Source: Puccinia triticina (lineage: Eukaryota; Basidiomycota; Pucciniomycetes; Pucciniales; Pucciniaceae). From it: a stretch of 64,000 bases of DNA. The position numbers and the translations under genes were made by a program. The stretch spans positions 1,116,001 to 1,180,000 of the forward strand of contig NC_070565.1 of assembly GCF_026914185.1 (NCBI RefSeq), written 5' to 3'. Below, piece by piece: positions 10,801 through 20,960 of the stretch (its first letter is position 1; the number at the start of each line of letters is the position of its first letter). The notes beneath the pieces were generated by a model. The model was not told where the DNA came from and ran no database searches. It was given only the letters and a program-made list of their open reading frames with translations.

Positions 10801-12183
10801 ATGGGGCTTTGTCCGCCATTCCAAGTTTTTTTCTGCAATTTGTTTGAATAGCCTTTCCTTCTCCCGTAACCACAAGTTCAACTCCCAATTACCACCAAGC
10901 CACCCATCACACATCCTGGAACACCATGGTCTCTTTCAACCTCAGCTTCTGGCTCATATTTTATTGCCTTATAACCATTATCTTACCCTCATTCTCTGCC
11001 TCATAATGAACATAACCCGGTCCCAATATCTGATATTTGGCTACTCTTGGGACCTCTTCTACTCAGCATTCTCTTGAAACCTCATTTTATGACCTTTTGG
11101 CAACACTCAACCCAATGACTTATTGCTGACTAGACTCACTAAGTTTCTAACCTTTCTCTTGCAACATCATTATCTGGGCCAGCTCCAGGACTTCCCACTT
11201 GGTGAGTGTCAGTATTATTTTCACAAACACAACAACACTCAAAAATCTGAATGATTTGTACTCTCCTTTTGTTTGCCTGAGGTGGGCAGACCTTGACACC
11301 CAGATGACCGGCAAGCTGCTGAAGAATTCAGAGAGGATCCGGGAAGGTGAGCACACCCTTATGCGGGGTGTCTGTAGGTCATAGTTTTTTTACGCGTCCG
11401 GACCCGTTCCAGCAAGACAAGCCAAAACAGACCCACCCAAAAGATGTGTATTGTGAATGGACCATTGTCAAAAAAAAGGCTAAGCTAAGTCACCCAAGAC
11501 TGATCCTCACCTTGTATTTTCACCCTGTCTGCACCCCTCCAAAAAAGATTTCATCAGCTATCTGCCCATTCAAGGACAGCTGCACAAGCTGGACGTGATG
11601 AACACCCTGTTGGCCTACTACGGCAAAGTCCCGGCGGAGATATCCTGGTTAGGATTTCCAGAGACTCAAAGCTCTTGTCCTTAACAGACGCTTGAAATTT
11701 AGCACAGTCCGCACCATCATCCTTGACAAATGCGGACAGATGCTTGAATCCATTGGTCAGTTTGCCCCACTAATACGTACACACACAACTCCTTACAGGA
11801 GAAAATAACTTTTCCACAGACATGCGCCGCGACGTCTAGCAAGTCTTCCTTTCCAGGCCCCATGTCAAGCAAGTGATCATGTTCAGTGCGACGCTGAGCA
11901 AAGACATCCGGCTGATCTGCCAGAAATCCATGCAGAACATCATTTGATGGAGTTTTTCCGCCATTTGAAGGAGTTGTGTCCACCCTTTCCTTCTCCAGCA
12001 ACCACAAGTTCAACTTGTCATTTACCACCAAGCCACCCATCACATATTCTGGAACACCATACTCTTTCAACCTCAGCTTCTGGCTCATATTTTATTGCCT
12101 CATAACCAATATATTGCCCTCAATCTCGGCCCCTTAACACACATAACCCAGTCCCACTCTCTGATCATTGGCTGCCCTCAAGA
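10801..12183. repeat. Direct repeat pair of about 240 bp
   Basis: Positions 10801-11050 and 11947-12183 are diverged direct copies; shared words include AACCACAAGTTCAAC, ACCACCAAGCCACCCATCAC, and CAACCTCAGCTTCTGGCTC. The segment between them carries decayed coding fragments including SUB2. The pair may mark the edges of a duplicated or captured block. Confidence 0.75.
11640..11950 (+). pseudogene. SUB2/UAP56 DEAD-box helicase fragment
   Basis: The plus strand reads VRISRDSKLLSLT, then in another frame STVRTIILDKCGQMLESIG (for ILDECDKMLE), then MRRDV-stop-QVF and [16 protein letters not shown] with the SAT motif III. This order matches the middle of SUB2/UAP56, the mRNA-export and splicing DEAD-box ATPase. 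The DECD box has become DKCG, and there are frameshifts, an in-frame TAG and a terminal TGA, so it is dead. The Walker A half and the second RecA domain are absent. Short exon-like pieces at 11290-11346 and 11560-11640 could belong to other genes and were not identified. Confidence 0.75.
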
Positions 12184-12282
12184 AAAAAAGTGGTATGGAA
12201 AATAGACCAAGTGCGATGGTGTTTGTTTTGGACATTGTGGAATCAACGGCATCGCCAAGGTCCACATGATTCAGGAGTAAAA

Positions 12283-13690
12283 CTATGTACATAATGCGAA
12301 GTGCAAGAAAAGCTGGGTCAGGATGCCCAAGGCGACCCACGCGAGATAGTCAGCATGGAGTTTCTTCAGGACATCCCAGTCCTTGAGCAGTTTCTTGCGT
12401 CTAGACTTCGAGAGTTCCTTACCCGAGAGAGCGGCATGAGTGGGGACGCCGTTTGGGTCGAAGAGACTGAGTTCGAGGGAGGCTTTGAACATGTCCTCGG
12501 GCGCGAGCTTGCCCTTGAACAGCTTCTCGCGCCGTTTTCGCTCGTTCTATTTCTGCATCTCTACCATCTTCTTCTCCTTCTCTCGATGAATCCTCTGTTT
12601 TTCGTCGCATGCGTGGAGTAGCATGCCCGCTGGTAGCAGCTTCACTAGTGCGTTTCCATCTATCATCCCATATTAGTAAGTTTCAGCATCGGACAGGAAA
12701 AGAGGATAAGCAAGACACGCGTACCATCTTGGTCATCTAAAGCCACCCCGATTTCGATCAGTTTCTCGTCACGCAGCTGGTCACAAGCAGTCAAGACTTG
12801 CGCAGGAGACGTCCCAGAGTTGGACCGAGAGAGCCGATTGAGCTCGGTCCAGGACTCATACCAGATGGGCAGATGACTAGCCAGACTGCTTTTCAACTCC
12901 CAATTCCCAGGGATATTAGCCTCCTCATGCTTGTCTTTCCGGACAAAAGAAACAAACTCACAGGCTCAGACAGGTGTTCCATATGCAAGTTTTTGTGCCC
13001 GACAAAAGAAGATGGATTGGCATATTCTCGAGGCAAGAGAGAAGAAAATATTAGACATCAGAAAGAATAAAGGATCGAACCGAGGGGTTAAAAAGAGCGT
13101 ACCTGAAGGAGAGAGATTGAGCAATCAAAGCTGGTTCCGAAACAGCTGCTGGCAGAGCTGATTCAAGCCATCGGTCAGCGAGACCGTAGCTGTTGACGAC
13201 GAAGGATCTGCGGCCTTTTTAAGCTTCTTTTGGCGTGCGGTTTTGCGGACTTGGTCGTGGAAAGACGACCGTTGAATCCAATACTCCACTGCTTTGGGCT
13301 CGGCCTATCATGGTCATCGGGAAGACAGATTAGGCAAAGAAGATCAGCAAAGACTTTGGGACGAGCAATTCCTATGATGAAAGAAGATAGTGGGAGAAAG
13401 AACAACCTACTGGTTTGCAGAAGTTCCAGTCAACAAGATCACCGACCGGCCGATCCATGATCACTGAAGAGGTGGAATCGACAGCAGAGCGCAGCTCATC
13501 CAATCCGAAGACTTGCAACATCTCACTGATCCAGGCGGCAATAGCGGAGACGACGCGGAGACTTTGGCCATCAAACTCGGCGCGGATTGCACAGATCTCC
13601 GCGGAGATGTTCTTGTTTCAGGTTGGGGATCATCGGCGTCCCCGAGCGGTCCTCGTCCCTGGCAGTGGTTTCGGAGAAGGCCGTTGAGGT
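12283..13690 (-). pseudogene. Cysteinyl-tRNA synthetase, C-terminal exons only
   Basis: Minus-strand pieces follow the C-terminal half of eukaryotic CysRS in order: AAWISEMLQVFGLDE near 13510-13600, FHDQVRKTARQKKLKK near 13230-13270, CDQLRDEKLIEIGVALDD near 12725-12790, an intron with GTACGC donor and branch ACTAAT, NALVKLLPAGMLL, then KLFKGKLAPEDMFKAS and GVPTHAALSGKELSKSRRKK at about 12380-12520. The Rossmann catalytic domain with HIGH and KMSKS is missing; the sequence ends upstream at an unrelated repeat. Because introns are kept, the copy moved as DNA, not as processed mRNA. It is truncated and presumably silent. Confidence 0.75.
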
Positions 13691-13845
13691 CTTGATGAAA
13701 GAGAAGATGAATAGTGTCAGCGAGATTGAGTGGCCAGATTTTGTTGAAGTTGTAAATATGTTACCGGTGGATTGTGATGATGATCCCAAAGTGTAACGAA
13801 GGTGCTGTTGGTGTGATGAGCGGGGACAGGGTTATGTACCGGGTT

Positions 13846-14112
13846 AGGCCGGTGTGGTGCGGGATGTGATGTGAGCCGGTGGTTGGTGATGTAGCAGTAA
13901 TATCACCGGCCGACTGTAGTATGACCGGTGATGACCGGTGCGGCTTCAGAGGCTGGACTTGGGGAGATTTTGGGGGAGTCCCAAAGGCAGGTTTTTTGGG
14001 TATCCTGGGTTTCCCAGGGTTTTTATTTTGCCTGCCAGAAAGGCGGTATGCAGTCACTTAATATGGGTTCTGAGTAACTGCATACTATGGGGTTTAGAGG
14101 TGCCCACAGGTG
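13846..14112 (+). repeat. Interspersed repeat block, copy 2, uninterrupted
   Basis: Reverse-complement match to 483-605 plus 2513-2665. This copy shows the pre-insertion state of the site used by the 606-2512 foldback element (single CAAAAAACC on the minus strand). It directly abuts the truncated 3' end of the outer copia element. Confidence 0.8.
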
Positions 14113-15312
14113 TTTGCAGGCAAGGTTGTACACTTCAGTCAATTAGCCCCAGCTTGATACTTGCCTCCATCATTTTTGTTGCCCCCAGTTTCTTTGTCAA
14201 CACATCCGCCACTTGTTTTACCGTACTCGTCCATTCCAGCTTGATTCCATTTGCCCGCACCAGGTCATTAACAAAGTAGAAAGCACGTTGTAGATACTTA
14301 GTTTTCTTCTTCGAAGCGTTATCAGATGCAATGAGAATAGCTGCTTTGTTGTCAACGTGTATTGATATGTCTGGATAAACCTTGATGTCATCCAGGATAT
14401 TCATGATGTGCGCCAATTGCTGAGAACCTTCTGAGAGAGCAAGATATTCAGCTGCACACGTTGAAAGTGCAACCACCGCCTGCCTTCTCAACCCCCACGC
14501 AATGACATCTCTGTTGATCATCATCACATACCCCGTTGTTGATCGCTTGTGCTCGCCCCCCCAGTTGGCATCGGTCCACAATTGCAGTCCCTCTCCAGTA
14601 CCCCGGTAAGCCAATTTCTTCTTCACTGTCTTCCTAACATAGCCAATCAAGTAGTCAAGTGCATTACAATGAGTCTTGTTGGGATTTAAGCTGAATTGCG
14701 CTAGCAGGTTTACCGGAAAAGAGATATCCGGTTGTGTACCGCTAGACAGATACATCAGCGACCCAATAATTGAGCGGTATTCTGCCGCGTTCACAGGATC
14801 TCTGGCATGGCTTTCAAGCAGGTTGTCGCTCAGCGCCACGGTACGGGGAACCGTCACACGGTGATATTTCTCCACAATCTTTGTCGCCATTAGGGTCTGA
14901 TCCAGGTAGATTCCGTCATCCCGCTTGTCAAAATTGATTCCAACAAGCCTCTCAACCCTGTCTGACCATTTGATTTCCAGATCTTTCATCATTCCATCCC
15001 AAAGCTGGTGCAGGAGTGAAACATCCAAGGCCACCACGAATCCATCATCAACATGGAGCCAAATGATAACAAATCCGGCACCTTTCTTGAACAGGTAAAG
15101 TGAGGGTTCAATTTTTCTAGCCGTGAAACCAAGCTTCTCTACCGTCAGTTTAAAATATTTCCACCAACAGCGGGCAGCTTGTTTTGTCCCATACAGGGCT
15201 TTCTTCAGTTTCATTATTTTCCCTTTCAGGTGTGAAAAGATTTCTACCGGCGGCTGAACAAAAACATCCTCTTTGATTGGGCTATACAGGTAAGCAGAGC
15301 TGACGTCAAAGG

Positions 15313-16040
15313 TGAAAAGCTTCAAAGAACTAGGAGTTATATTTGTATCAGACTCTTGAAACTATCTCTAAACAAATGATAATCTGAGTGAAATAAAACA
15401 TCCTGAATGATAGAAAATTTACCTAGGAGCAGGTACAAGCGCCGCTCTCTACTTTGGATAGATGATAGAGTGATAGAGATGAAATGGAAAAGTTATTGCT
15501 TGGCGATGGTACGATTGGTCTTTGGACCTGAGTGCGTTCTCACTTGCCTTCGGCAAAACGGCTAAGAAGCAATGCAACGTTGTCTAATATAGATCAACGT
15601 CTCATTAGCGTTTGCCTTTTGTTTCTGCTTATGAAGCTACACGAGTCACTCACCGATATGTTCTCCTGCTCTTTGAGCGGTATCGGTGCGATCGGTCTGT
15701 TTAACTTTGACAGTTCTGTCTAAGAAAAAGGGATAGCGCATTAGCAACTATCTGAACAGCTTGTTGTTAGATCTCTGCAGCCGCTTACCTTTGGTGCTAG
15801 CTGAGATTCTTTTGATGAGCGAACGTGGGCCGGGATTTTCCACAAGCCTAACCTTGCTGCTCACGTGCGTCGGATCTGTTTGCATCAAAGAGATGAATTC
15901 AGTTTCACGACCCCTGTGGCGCTGGTTTAGACTGCGGAAGTGGTTCGCGTTTGCTTACCAAAGTCCGCAGCTATTTTGGTTCCGGGTGTCTTCCTCAGTT
16001 TATGAGTTGGACCCCTTTCCCCTAAGCTGGAATTCTCACA
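15313..16040 (-). repeat. 3' LTR of the inner copia
   Basis: 728 bp; with the element on the minus strand this is the downstream LTR. The polyprotein ORF runs into it and stops at 15927. About 97.7 percent identical to 20233-20960 by eye. Confidence 0.9.
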
Positions 16041-19000
16041 GCCTCCCTTGCTTTGAGTCGAAAGATGTGAAGCAGCCTCGGAGACCGGGAGGACCGCTAG
16101 TTTGAATAGGGCTTTCTTGATGGTAGTCCTTCCGGTTGGTTTAGTGAGAAAGTCGGCCGTGTTCTCTGTGGTTTTCACGTAGAGGACCTTGATGAGATTT
16201 ACTGCAATCAACTCTCTGACAAAGTGAAGACGGATCGACATGTGTTTGGTCCGAAATCCGTTTTGCGATGTCTCACTTTTCGCTAGATCCAGCGCGCCTC
16301 TATTGTCGATGTAGACTTTGATGTTCTTCAGGTTCGGGAAGACGAGCGTTTCATCAGCTAGATTTGCCACCCACGCCAGATCACGACCAAGATCAGAAAA
16401 GGCCTTGTACTCCGCTTCCGTCGTCGACAATGATACTGTGGTTTGCTTTGTTGACTTCCAGTTTATCAGATGACTACCGCATTGGACAACGTAGCCGGTG
16501 GTAGATCTTCTCGTGTCGGGGCAGTTCCCCCAATCAGAATCAACAAATGCTTGCACCGTCACACCTTCTTGCTTCTCGTAAGTCAAACCTATCTCCCTGG
16601 TCCCCTTCAGATACCGGAAGACCTGCACTGCCGCCTGGTAATGCTTGATGCCGGGAGATTCCAAATATTGAGAGAGTGTGCTGACCGCATACGCGATGTC
16701 CGGTCGCGTCAAAATGCTGAGATAGTTGAGGGATCCCACCAGCGCTCTGTAGTTCACCCCGAGCTCCTTGAATGTCTTGACTTCCGCCTGAGTCGCCTTC
16801 CTCAGATATTCCCTTGGGTTCAATGGGCACGACTCCGGGTGGAGACTCTCGAGATGAAACTCTTGCAGCTTCCTATTGATATATTGAGTTTGGTTGACTT
16901 GCAGTCCGGTGTCGAATCTGTCGATATTCATCCCAAGGAGGAATTCAGCCTGTCCCATGTATTTTATTTCAAATTCACGTTCCATTTCGACTTTGAAAAC
17001 TTCTGGTCGATCACTGATTATCACTAGATCGTCGACGTGCGCAAAGATCCACGTAGATGGTCTCTCTGCAGAGGCTAATCGCCAAAAGACACACGGGTCC
17101 GACAGAGCTGCCTTGAATCCTAAAGTGAATAAGTACGAAGAGAGCCTTTTGTACCACACTAGTGGGGCCTGCTTCAGCCCATAGATAGCTTTCTTTAATT
17201 CAAGAATTGAGTTTGCTGGACAGTCAAGGCCTGGAGGAGGAAGCAGGGTCACCTTGTCATCCAGCGGACAAGTGAGAAACGCGCTGCAAACGTCAAGCTG
17301 ATGAATCTTTAGTCCATTGTTTACTGCAAAGGAGAGTAAGAAGCGAAGAGACGCCGGCTTTCCGGTTGGCGCATACTTTGCTTCAAAATTGAGACCTTGA
17401 GTTTGTTTGAAGCCCTGCGCACAGATTCGTGCCTTGAATTCAACGACCTGGTTTTCTGATCCCAGCTTCTTTCGATACGCCCATGTCGAGGGAATTGGAT
17501 CATCACTTTCAACACGCACTCTGACTATCCAAACTTTGTGCTTGTTCATGTTGTTGATTTCTTTCAGCTCGGCTTCCTTCCAGCTGGAGCTTTCAGCACA
17601 AGTCATGGCTTGCTTGTGGTTTTTCGGTTCAATTGATACCGAGACAGTGTAAGCTTGTTTTCTTTCACGTTTCCCGTCAACAATGTTCCGTCGGTCAATT
17701 CCGCCGATAATTGCTCTTGCTGGCGCCGGTGGCTCATTGTCTTCATCTAGATTAGCAGCACTGTTTGGCTCGCCACTCCGATTCGCAGTTCGTAGATTCG
17801 CCAGAATGTCTTCAAGCTCAAGTTGTTCATCCGGTTCATCTTCAGCTTCTTTAACTACCAGGAGTTCATCGTCGTCATCTTCGTCCTGGAACGGCATTTC
17901 TGGGTCTGAGTTGAAGCGCGGGAGCCGGTCCTCGTATGAGAGATTGATACTTTTCCTGAGCGCTTTGCACTCGGGAAACGTTTGCTCATCGAAGTGTGCA
18001 TGTTTGACCGTGAGTATTTGTTTGTCTTCAAGGCGACAGACCTTGTATGATGAATAGTCGTTTTCATACCCTATCAACACTCCTTCCCAGGAGATTGGTC
18101 CGAATTTCTCCGTTCTGTATTGCTTTGGCTTGACGATCCACACCCGACAGCCGAAAGGCCTGAAGAAATTCATGTTTGGTTTTGTTTTAAACAGAAGTTC
18201 AATCGGTGATTTCTTGCTTTTCGCTAGTGACGGTAGACTGTTCGTTGTTGCAGTGGCGGTTTTCACCGCCTCCGCCCACCATTTGGGAGCTAAGTTCGAC
18301 TGCAGCAGCATACATCTAGTCATTTCGATGACTGTTCGATTGGCCCTTTCGGCCAGTCCGTTGTTTTGAGGCGTGTACGGCGGTGAGACGTGGTGTTGTA
18401 TCCCTGCTTCCTGAAGAAGGTCGCCCAATTTGTGGTTGCAGAATTCACCTCCTCCATCGGTGATCAGCGTCTTCATCTTCGTACCTGTTTGGTTTTCAAA
18501 CATTGCCCTGAAACTCTGGATCGCCTCAGCCGCCTGACCTTTTTCTTTGAGTATCGTCGTGTGTATGTACCCAGTGTATTGATCAACCAGCGTAAGAAAA
18601 TACCGCGCTCCTCCATTGGTTGATGGAGAGATAGGTCCGACTAGATCGCCATGAACTACCTCGAGCGCAGCGTTTGCTGATTTAAAGTGGCCTTTACATG
18701 GGAGTCTCGTGACTTTCCCTTGCATACAGGCTTCACAGGCGTGTGTCTTCGTCATCTCCAGACTGTTAGACACGGCGGTGGTAATTCGAGACGAGCAGGC
18801 ATGGCCCAAACGGTTATGCCATTTGACAAAGTCTGACTGCTTGTTCGTTACAGTGGTTGCCAGCCCTACCGCTAGATTTGTCGGATCCAGCACGCCTTTG
18901 ATTTCCAACAAGTCGTTGCTGACGTCTACCCCAAAGGCCTGTCCATCATCGATCTTGACAGCGAATCCGTCCGCTCCTTGATGGATGAGTGCCTTGGTTT

Positions 19001-20171
19001 TCATGAGTTGAACGAACGACACGAGATTTCTAGTGAGGTTTGGGACGTATAATGCGTCTTTTAACGTTAACGTTCCACCGTTGCCAAGTAATAGGACTGC
19101 GTCCCCTCGCGCAGTCGCCACCAGTTCACCAGAGCCACTCCCCGTTACAATGTCGATAGAGACTCGACTAGTTTGCTTGAAGTATCCCAGCGACGTGAGC
19201 ATGTGATTACTAGCTCCGGAGTCAAGAATAGTCGTCTGCGATTTCATCCCGTTTATGCCAGAGAGGTAACTGAATGACGGCCGAATGTTTTCATTGCCAG
19301 GATCCTCAGATGAGGTCTGCGCCGTCGTGTGGTACGTTGCACTTTTCTTCTTCTCTCTTTCTCGCTTCTGCTTCTCCAGGTGCTGTTGATACTTTTCTGG
19401 GTGCAGAGTCCAACAGTTGTCTTCAGTGTGATTAGCCTCAGGATTGTGTTTCTTTCCTGGGCACGTAATTGGAGTATAGGGCCGTCTTCTCTTTGTGCCA
19501 TGAGCTCCAGTGTCCGTGACAAGTGCCGTCGATGTGCTAGTGGCTGGCGCTGGCTCTGGTGCTTTCCTCTTGTTGGTTCGTTCAAAGCGTCCAACTTCGC
19601 GAAGTCGATTGATGACGTATTTCGGTTTTCCGAGAGAGTTGAGATCCCCGAACAGACTTTGCATCAAGAAAGGTCGTTTCTCTGTTATCCGGCTAATTAT
19701 GCTGCAACAGATTACGAAGTCCGGGACGATCATTCCAAGAGAATCAAACTTTGCAAGACATTCCTCAATCCCCGCGATGTACGCCGCCATGTCGTCGTTG
19801 AACTGAGTGTCCTCCCATCTTGCCCATACTTCATAACTGGCCAAGATTGAGTCAGAAGCATAGACGGACTTAAACATCTGCCATAATTCGTACGGGTTGT
19901 TCGAGTTGTCTTTCTTCACAATAGTGTTGAAGACTCCATCCGTAAGATTGGCGCAAAGTAGGTTCGCTGCTTTCTGGGATTTGGCTTTCGTCCGTCTAGT
20001 CATGTCCGGCAATGGGGGATTGTCTATAAAGTGCTCCAAGTTGAATTCAGAGAGAACCATTTGGATTTTCTTCTCCCAGATTTCAAAGTTTTCTCCCGAG
20101 AACTTGGGGACTTTCATCGTAGGCTTTCCGCCAAGGGAGGATTCACTTGAGTCACTTTTGTAATCGGCCAT
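15927..20171 (-). CDS. Copia gag-pol polyprotein, intact 1414 codons
   Basis: One uninterrupted frame of 1414 aa, full length for the family. In order: gag/UBN2-type domain (about 1-200), zinc-knuckle-like C...H...H...C near 235-255 (CPGKKHNPEANHTEDNC), protease ILDSGASNHML near 316, integrase HHCC finger (HNRLGHA...CEACMQGK) near 450, integrase DDE (VHGDLVGP, LITDGGGEF, QNNGLAERANR), reverse transcriptase (KIHQLDVCSAFLTCPL, then IFAHVDDLVII in place of YVDD), and RNase H (FVDSDWGNCP, SLSTTEAEYKAFSD). The ATG at 20171 lies just inside the 5' LTR. It should make the capsid and copy and insert the element. Whether it is transcribed is not visible. Confidence 0.95.
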   Translation of the reverse strand: MADYKSDSSESSLGGKPTMKVPKFSGENFEIWEKKIQMVLSEFNLEHFIDNPPLPDMTRRTKAKSQKAANLLCANLTDGVFNTIVKKDNSNNPYELWQMFKSVYASDSILASYEVWARWEDTQFNDDMAAYIAGIEECLAKFDSLGMIVPDFVICCSIISRITEKRPFLMQSLFGDLNSLGKPKYVINRLREVGRFERTNKRKAPEPAPATSTSTALVTDTGAHGTKRRRPYTPITCPGKKHNPEANHTEDNCWTLHPEKYQQHLEKQKREREKKKSATYHTTAQTSSEDPGNENIRPSFSYLSGINGMKSQTTILDSGASNHMLTSLGYFKQTSRVSIDIVTGSGSGELVATARGDAVLLLGNGGTLTLKDALYVPNLTRNLVSFVQLMKTKALIHQGADGFAVKIDDGQAFGVDVSNDLLEIKGVLDPTNLAVGLATTVTNKQSDFVKWHNRLGHACSSRITTAVSNSLEMTKTHACEACMQGKVTRLPCKGHFKSANAALEVVHGDLVGPISPSTNGGARYFLTLVDQYTGYIHTTILKEKGQAAEAIQSFRAMFENQTGTKMKTLITDGGGEFCNHKLGDLLQEAGIQHHVSPPYTPQNNGLAERANRTVIEMTRCMLLQSNLAPKWWAEAVKTATATTNSLPSLAKSKKSPIELLFKTKPNMNFFRPFGCRVWIVKPKQYRTEKFGPISWEGVLIGYENDYSSYKVCRLEDKQILTVKHAHFDEQTFPECKALRKSINLSYEDRLPRFNSDPEMPFQDEDDDDELLVVKEAEDEPDEQLELEDILANLRTANRSGEPNSAANLDEDNEPPAPARAIIGGIDRRNIVDGKRERKQAYTVSVSIEPKNHKQAMTCAESSSWKEAELKEINNMNKHKVWIVRVRVESDDPIPSTWAYRKKLGSENQVVEFKARICAQGFKQTQGLNFEAKYAPTGKPASLRFLLSFAVNNGLKIHQLDVCSAFLTCPLDDKVTLLPPPGLDCPANSILELKKAIYGLKQAPLVWYKRLSSYLFTLGFKAALSDPCVFWRLASAERPSTWIFAHVDDLVIISDRPEVFKVEMEREFEIKYMGQAEFLLGMNIDRFDTGLQVNQTQYINRKLQEFHLESLHPESCPLNPREYLRKATQAEVKTFKELGVNYRALVGSLNYLSILTRPDIAYAVSTLSQYLESPGIKHYQAAVQVFRYLKGTREIGLTYEKQEGVTVQAFVDSDWGNCPDTRRSTTGYVVQCGSHLINWKSTKQTTVSLSTTEAEYKAFSDLGRDLAWVANLADETLVFPNLKNIKVYIDNRGALDLAKSETSQNGFRTKHMSIRLHFVRELIAVNLIKVLYVKTTENTADFLTKPTGRTTIKKALFKLAVLPVSEAASHLSTQSKGGCENSSLGERGPTHKLRKTPGTKIAADFGKQTRTTSAV

Positions 20172-20232
20172 ATTGCCCTGCTCCTATTCTTTTCGTTCTG
20201 AGGTAGTGTTCGTAGCCTTGAGACTGTAAATC

Positions 20233-20960
20233 TGAAAAGCTTCAAAGAACTAGGAGTTATATTTGTATCAGACTCTTGAAACTATCTCTAAACAAATGAT
20301 AATCTGAGTGAAATAAAACATCCTGAATGATAGAAAATTTACCTAGGAGCAGGTACAAGCGCCGCTCTCTACTTTGGATAGATGATAGAGTGATAGAGAT
20401 GAAATGGAAAAGTTATCGCTTGGCGATGGTACGATTGGTCTTTGGACCTGAGTGCGTTCTCACTTGCCTTTGGCAAAACGGCTAAGAAGCAATGCGACGT
20501 TGTCTAATATAGATCAACGTCTCATTAGTGTTTGCCTTTTGTTTCTGCTCATGAAGCTACGCGAGTCACTCACCGATATGTTCTCCTGCTCTTTGAGCGG
20601 TATTGGTGCGATCGGTCTGTTTAACTTTGACAGTTCTGTCTAAGAAAAAGGGATAGCGCATTAGCAACTATCTGAACAGCTTGTCGTTAGATCTCTGCAG
20701 CCGCTTACCTTTGGTGCTAGCTGAGATTCTTTCGATGAGCAAACGTGGGCCGGGATTTTCCACGAGCCTAAACTTGCTGCTCATGTGCGTCGGATCTGTT
20801 TGCATCAAAGAGATGAATTCAGTTTCACAACCCCCGCGGCGCTGGTTTAGACTGCGGAAGTGGTTCGCGTTTGCTTACCAAAGTCCGCAGCTATTTTGGT
20901 TCCAGGTGTCTTCCTCAGTTTATGAGTTGGACCCCTTTCCCCTAAGCTGGAATTCTCACA
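20233..20960 (-). repeat. 5' LTR of the inner copia
   Basis: 728 bp, TG...CA ended on the minus strand; holds the promoter for the copia polyprotein. Most differences to the 3' LTR are CG against TG or CA. Confidence 0.9.

Larger units (their letters stand above)
15313..20960 (-). mobile_element. Complete copia LTR retrotransposon, 5.65 kb, inserted in the older copia
   Basis: Two 728 bp LTRs (15313-16040 and 20233-20960), each TG...CA ended, flank a single long ORF. The 5 bp target duplication AAAGG lies at 15308-15312 and 20961-20965, and the host frame resumes exactly when the element and one AAAGG are removed. A polypurine tract (CAAGGGAGGC on the minus strand, 16041-16050) abuts the 3' LTR. 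Directly after the 5' LTR I see no TGG-type primer-binding site, so priming may use an internal tRNA site. About 17 LTR differences suggest moderate age. Confidence 0.95.

Noticed and set aside
15313..20960. Standard tRNA primer-binding site next to the 5' LTR
   Set aside because: The bases after the LTR on the minus strand begin GATTTACAG, with no TGG start; I could not match a tRNA end.
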